Below the pieces are notes generated by a model that saw nothing but the letters and a program-made list of their open reading frames with translations, was not told the origin of the DNA and did no database searches. A program made the translations under genes and the position numbers. Shown here one piece after another: positions 7,269 to 10,014 of a DNA stretch of 10,014 bases. The DNA comes from an uncultured Alphaproteobacteria bacterium (GTDB lineage: Bacteria > Pseudomonadota > Alphaproteobacteria > Puniceispirillales > Puniceispirillaceae), in the NCBI GenBank assembly GCA_913042065.1, contig CAJWKB010000029.1, positions 1 through 10,014 of the forward strand. Reading direction: 5' to 3'. The first letter of the stretch is position 1. Each line of letters opens with the position of its first letter.

Positions 7269-7945
7269 GCAAGATCCGCATTGCTATTCTTGTATCAGGC
7301 CAAGGCACCAACATGCAGTGCCTCATTGAAACCTGTGAAAGTCAATTGCCCTCTGTCGAAATTGTTTTGGTCGCCAGCAACAAACTCTGTGCCGGAATTG
7401 ATTTTGCTGCAGCCCGCGGCCTGCCGACAGCGCTAATTGACCAGCAGACACATGACAGCCGACAGGCACAAGAAAAAACCCTTGCCAAAACCATCGAAGC
7501 AGCAGCAGCCGATTGGATTTTTCTTGCTGGTTACATGGCAATTTTAAGCGCTGATTTCGTCGACCGATTTGCTGGCCGAATACTGAATATTCATCCGTCT
7601 CTCTTGCCTAAATTTAAAGGATTGGAAACCCATCAACGAGCGCTTGATGCCGGGGTGCAACAACATGGTGCGTCTGTACACATTGTCACATCTGCCTTGG
7701 ATGATGGTCCAGTAATTCTTCAGGCTGGCCTAAAAATCAATAAATATGAGACAGCCGAAACGTTAGCTGAACGCGTTCTCTGTTTGGAGCATCGCCTTCT
7801 TCCGTTTGTACTGGCTAGCCTCGCCACGGAAAAGTTAAAACTCTGCAATGCTGTTCCAAACTGGGCGGACCGCGACGAAATTTTTGCAACAGTTGACGCG
7901 GTGACACTAAATTTTCTTGAAGATCACGCAATCTGGCCTAAATAG
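7265..7945 (+). CDS. purN: Phosphoribosylglycinamide formyltransferase (GART)
   Basis: PurN transfers a formyl group from 10-formyltetrahydrofolate to GAR, the third step of purine synthesis. With the TTG at 7265 as start the protein is 226 residues and begins MSKIRIAILVSGQGTNMQ, the usual N-terminus of the family. The phosphate-binding SGQGTN loop is at 11-16. The catalytic triad is Asn108 and His110 (LNIHPSLLPKFKG) with Asp146 (ALDDGPVI), matching N106/H108/D144 of the E. coli enzyme. The start codon shares TTGA with the purM stop (7265-7268), a four-base overlap typical of coupled genes. An in-frame TTG at 7256 would add three residues and fits worse. The sequence following the stop shows no clear intrinsic terminator. 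Confidence 0.95.
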   Translation: MSKIRIAILVSGQGTNMQCLIETCESQLPSVEIVLVASNKLCAGIDFAAARGLPTALIDQQTHDSRQAQEKTLAKTIEAAAADWIFLAGYMAILSADFVDRFAGRILNIHPSLLPKFKGLETHQRALDAGVQQHGASVHIVTSALDDGPVILQAGLKINKYETAETLAERVLCLEHRLLPFVLASLATEKLKLCNAVPNWADRDEIFATVDAVTLNFLEDHAIWPK

Positions 7946-8063
7946 TCGTCGAGCAGCCGTCACAAACTACACCGTGGACGATGACTGATTTATGAGGGGT
8001 GGATTGATTTCGCTCAGGCAATGCGCAATAACGGTATAAAGTTTAGTTTTGGAGATATAATAA

Positions 8064-8195
8064 ATGGACACAGGCAATTTAGACAAGCAGGCAAAAGCCC
8101 ACCTGTCTTTCTACCACAACTTCATGACAGCATCCAAGATAGTCACAGGTCTCGTTATTTTGACGCTGGTTATCATGGCAGCGACGTTGCTATAA
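8064..8195 (+). CDS. aa3-type cytochrome c oxidase subunit IV (small membrane subunit)
   Basis: A 43-residue protein starting MDTGNLDKQAKAHLSFY and ending in one transmembrane helix (about 25-43, KIVTGLVILTLVIMAATLL). The layout is a short polar N-terminus with His-x3-Tyr-x2-Phe (HLSFYHNF) and then a single C-terminal helix. That is the pattern of the alphaproteobacterial aa3-oxidase subunit IV family (COX_aa3_IV), a peripheral one-helix subunit of the respiratory oxidase in the inner membrane. GGAG at 8051-8054 lies 9 nt before the ATG. TATAAA at 8035-8040 could be a -10 box, but no -35 is seen at the right distance. A longer frame (8021-8284) covers it in a different phase and is judged spurious. 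The gene stands alone between purN and the convergent ndk, away from other oxidase genes in this window. Confidence 0.8.
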   Translation: MDTGNLDKQAKAHLSFYHNFMTASKIVTGLVILTLVIMAATLL

Positions 8196-8280
8196 GTATG
8201 GCTCAACAGCAACTAATAACAGCAAAAAAAGTTAAATTTCGCCTGCCTACATCGCCAATTCGGCCTAACTTACTTACCAG

Positions 8281-8703
8281 CTAATCAGTTAGTTCACACC
8301 CGGCAAAGAAATAGGAAATTTCGGTGGCTGCGTTTTCAGGACTGTCAGAGCCGTGAACGGAGTTGGCCTCGATAGACTCGGCAAAGTCCTTTCGAATGGT
8401 GCCGTCAGCTGCATCAACAGGATTTGTAGCTCCCATTGTCTCACGGTTCTTTGCAATAGCATCCTCACCCTCAAGAACCTGCAATACAACTGGACCAGAG
8501 GTCATGAATGCGACAAGGTCACTATAAAATGGACGCTTGGCATGGACGGCATAAAAAGCCTTGGCTTCAGCCTCGCTCAGTTGCTTGCGCTTTTGACCAA
8601 CAATCCTAAGGCCAGCGGCCTCTAGACGGGAATTAATCTGACCCGTCAAATTGCGGCGCGTTGCGTCTGGTTTAATGATGGAGAAGGTTCTTTCGAGGGC
8701 CAT
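8281..8703 (-). CDS. ndk: Nucleoside diphosphate kinase
   Basis: Ndk exchanges the terminal phosphate between nucleoside triphosphates and diphosphates through a phosphohistidine, balancing NTP and dNTP pools. The 140-residue protein has the usual length. It starts [14 protein letters not shown] with Lys11, and carries [17 protein letters not shown] (57-73), MGATNP (90-95), GTIRKDFA (101-108) and the active-site NSVHGSDS with His117. The start at 8703 is supported by AAAGGAAG (8715-8708 on the minus strand). The gene is the last of the minus-strand run after pepA and holC. It is separated from holC by 173 bp, long enough for its own promoter. Its stop faces the oxidase subunit gene, 85 bp away. 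Confidence 0.97.
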   Translation of the reverse strand: MALERTFSIIKPDATRRNLTGQINSRLEAAGLRIVGQKRKQLSEAEAKAFYAVHAKRPFYSDLVAFMTSGPVVLQVLEGEDAIAKNRETMGATNPVDAADGTIRKDFAESIEANSVHGSDSPENAATEISYFFAGCELTD

Positions 8704-8813
8704 TTTACTTCCTTTGTAATTTAGATGTCTACGTTTAGTGGGTCAGGCTTCAGATTTAGTTGGCGGGCAATGAAAAACACCACCTTAAAAGTCACTAACG
8801 CCATCACGCCGCT

Positions 8814-8842
8814 TTAATAGGCAATGCTAGTCGTTGTTACAA
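8814..8842 (-). promoter_or_regulatory. Possible promoter for ndk
   Basis: On the minus strand TTGTAA (8842-8837) is followed after 17 nt by TATTAA (8819-8814), each matching the sigma-70 consensus at four of six positions. It would give a leader of roughly 100 nt. The match is modest and overlaps the inverted repeat described separately. Confidence 0.22.
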
Positions 8843-8872
8843 GCCCCAATTTACTCGACCAACAAGTACTAG
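8827..8872. repeat. Imperfect inverted repeat downstream of holC
   Basis: CTAGTCGTTGTT (8827-8838) and AACAAGTACTAG (8861-8872) pair at 10 of 12 positions, with a 2x2 internal mismatch, around a 22-nt spacer. It begins a few bases beyond the holC stop. There is no T tract after the stem on the minus strand, so a classical intrinsic terminator is unlikely; a processing site, weak terminator or protein-binding palindrome is possible. Confidence 0.35.
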
Positions 8873-8876
8873 GCGC

Positions 8877-9329
8877 TCAGGTATTTTTCTGCCATCGCCC
8901 ATCAATAGTTTCCGCATAATAGCCAAGCTGCAATAAGGGATTTTCTCCCCACTTCTTCCATTGGGCGCGAGCATCGGATGTCTGCGCTTCAGATCGACCG
9001 TCAAAGATGTTGAACACTCGCTCGAAGCCCTCCAAACTTGGTGGTGTCTGTCCATGCAATAGAAACAGGAATGACGCAAAAATAGGATTGCGCGTTGGAT
9101 CCGTCGAGATCCAAACAGGCGCAACGTTAACACCCTTGGCATCATCTACTCCGTGCGGGATCCATGAATCGACCTCAAGCGTCCAAAGTGCTGTGTCCAA
9201 TGTAATTGCAGCTGGCTTTGGACACAGGATTAACGCTGTCTTTCCAACAGCAAGAGTCTTCTTCAACAGCAGGACAAGCGCTGCTTCGAGATTAGACTGC
9301 GTCAGATGATAGAAATCAACCTGCGTCAT
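8877..9329 (-). CDS. holC: DNA polymerase III chi subunit
   Basis: Chi links the replicative polymerase clamp loader, through psi, to single-stranded-DNA-binding protein. The 150-residue protein has the size and motif spacing of HolC: MTQVDFYHLTQSNLEAAL at the N-terminus, KKTLAVGKTALILCPKP (23-39), DTALWTLEVDSWIPHG (45-60) and the PVWISTDP strand (71-78). A later FERVFNIFDGR segment corresponds to the conserved F-x-x-hydrophobic-x-D region. The start at 9329 has GAAG about 8 nt upstream. The gene starts 29 bp after the pepA stop, and the pepA-holC pairing is common across proteobacteria, which supports the call for a weakly conserved protein. Confidence 0.9.
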   Translation of the reverse strand: MTQVDFYHLTQSNLEAALVLLLKKTLAVGKTALILCPKPAAITLDTALWTLEVDSWIPHGVDDAKGVNVAPVWISTDPTRNPIFASFLFLLHGQTPPSLEGFERVFNIFDGRSEAQTSDARAQWKKWGENPLLQLGYYAETIDGRWQKNT

Positions 9330-9358
9330 GTTACCGCTTCATATCACTTTACTTGTAC

Positions 9359-10014
9359 CTAGGGTTCCGTCGAGAGACTGACATCCGTCCACTGGTCAAT
9401 CATTCGGTTCAGCAACCTAACACCAAAACCTGTACCGCCCTCTGGCACGGTTGCTGTTGCCTTGTCAGACCAGGCCTTTCCAGCAATGTCGAGATGGGCC
9501 CAGGGGGTGCCATCAACAAAACGCTCGAGAAAACAGGCTGCGGTGATCGAGCCGCCGTAGGGGCCACCAATATTCTTCACGTCGGCGATGTGCGATTTCA
9601 ACATCTTGCCATACGCCTCGCCCATCGGCATACGCCAGAGTTTCTCTGCGGTTTCCTCGCCAGCGAGGATAAGCTGCGCTGAGAGGTCGTCACTGTTTGA
9701 GAATAGGCCGGCGTATTCCTTACCAAGTGACACCAAAATGGCACCTGTCAATGTGGCAAGATTAACCATTGCTTGTGGCCTGAATCTGGTCTCGGTATAA
9801 TACAAGGCATCTGCAAGAACGAGGCGTCCCTCCGCATCAGTATTAATGACTTCGATCGTCTTACCGGACATTGACGTAACAACGTCGCCTGGTCGCTGGG
9901 CATTGCCATCAGGCATGTTTTCGACAAGACCAATAACACCAACAACGTTACGCTTCACACGCCGTCCCGCAATGGAGCACATCGCGCCAGTCACCGCAGC
10001 CGATCCCCCCATAT
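9359..10014 (-). CDS. pepA: Leucyl aminopeptidase (M17), C-terminal part; 5' end outside window
   Basis: This is the C-terminal ~217 residues of a cytosolic M17 leucine aminopeptidase, a two-metal enzyme that removes N-terminal residues from peptides. The fragment opens with MGGSAAV; the two bases before it (10013-10014) fit the end of an Asp codon, matching the conserved DMGG metal-binding motif. Next come [13 protein letters not shown] (31-43) and the family signature NTDAEGRL (57-64), which carries a metal-binding Asp and Glu and the catalytic Arg. ATLTGA (86-91) and the C-terminal [25 protein letters not shown] blocks follow. The remaining metal ligands and the active-site Lys lie beyond the window. 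The ATG at 10012 is internal. The gene is upstream of holC in the same direction. Confidence 0.97.
   Translation of the reverse strand, partial: MGGSAAVTGAMCSIAGRRVKRNVVGVIGLVENMPDGNAQRPGDVVTSMSGKTIEVINTDAEGRLVLADALYYTETRFRPQAMVNLATLTGAILVSLGKEYAGLFSNSDDLSAQLILAGEETAEKLWRMPMGEAYGKMLKSHIADVKNIGGPYGGSITAACFLERFVDGTPWAHLDIAGKAWSDKATATVPEGGTGFGVRLLNRMIDQWTDVSLSTEP

Noticed and set aside
7946..7986. Possible terminator hairpin after purN (GTCGTC ... GACGAT)
   Set aside because: The arms are only about 5 bp with a long loop and no T run follows.
8021..8284. 87-codon open frame on the + strand
   Set aside because: It overlaps the well-supported 43-residue oxidase subunit in another phase, lacks a good ribosome binding site and shows no domain-like pattern; it runs into the end of ndk.
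8230..8292. Terminator between the oxidase subunit gene and ndk (CTAACT ... AGTTAG; A7 run at 8224-8230)
   Set aside because: The 6-bp arms have a 16-nt loop and are not adjacent to the A/T run, so no credible intrinsic terminator in either direction.
8770..8817. 15-residue open frame (MKNTTLKVTNAITPL) in the holC-ndk spacer
   Set aside because: Too short, no convincing ribosome binding site and no partner genes; likely chance.

Overview
The window is a stretch of ordinary chromosome from an alphaproteobacterium. The markers are an EipB/DUF1849 periplasmic protein, a DUF2066 protein paired with an HdaA-type DnaA-related protein, a 43-residue aa3-oxidase subunit IV, and a cysteine-free L33. 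The moderate base composition, very tight packing and gene content would suit a marine lineage such as SAR116, but that placement is an inference from memory and not shown here. There are no mobile elements, phage genes, CRISPR arrays, rRNA or recognisable tRNA. The longest gap between genes is about 173 bp.

Layout. From 1 to 2103 (+ strand) come the 3' end of rnr (RNase R), then rpmG (L33), then a ROK-family protein. The ROK protein keeps its zinc motif but has lost the residues needed for kinase activity. A short hairpin lies directly in front of the rpmG ribosome binding site. From 2113 to 2922 (- strand) is a secreted EipB-like protein, convergent with the ROK gene. It is divergent from rnd (RNase D, + strand, to 4251). 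From 4268 to 6123 (- strand) lies a two-gene unit, DUF2066 then hdaA. It is divergent from purM-purN (6186-7945, + strand), which overlap by four bases through a TTG start. A small gene for cytochrome c oxidase subunit IV (aa3 type) follows at 8064-8195. From 8281 to the end (- strand) are ndk, holC and the 3' part of pepA, transcribed in the order pepA, holC, ndk.

Functionally this is housekeeping: RNA turnover (RNase R, RNase D), translation (L33), purine synthesis (PurM, PurN) and nucleotide balance (Ndk). Replication control and machinery (HdaA, Pol III chi), peptide turnover (PepA), respiration (CoxIV) and envelope integrity (EipB-like) complete it. I found no convincing new multi-gene system. 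The most interesting item is the apparent ROK pseudokinase downstream of rpmG. Smaller points are the rpmG leader hairpin, the start-site corrections for eipB and purN, and the small oxidase gene, which is covered by a longer spurious frame.
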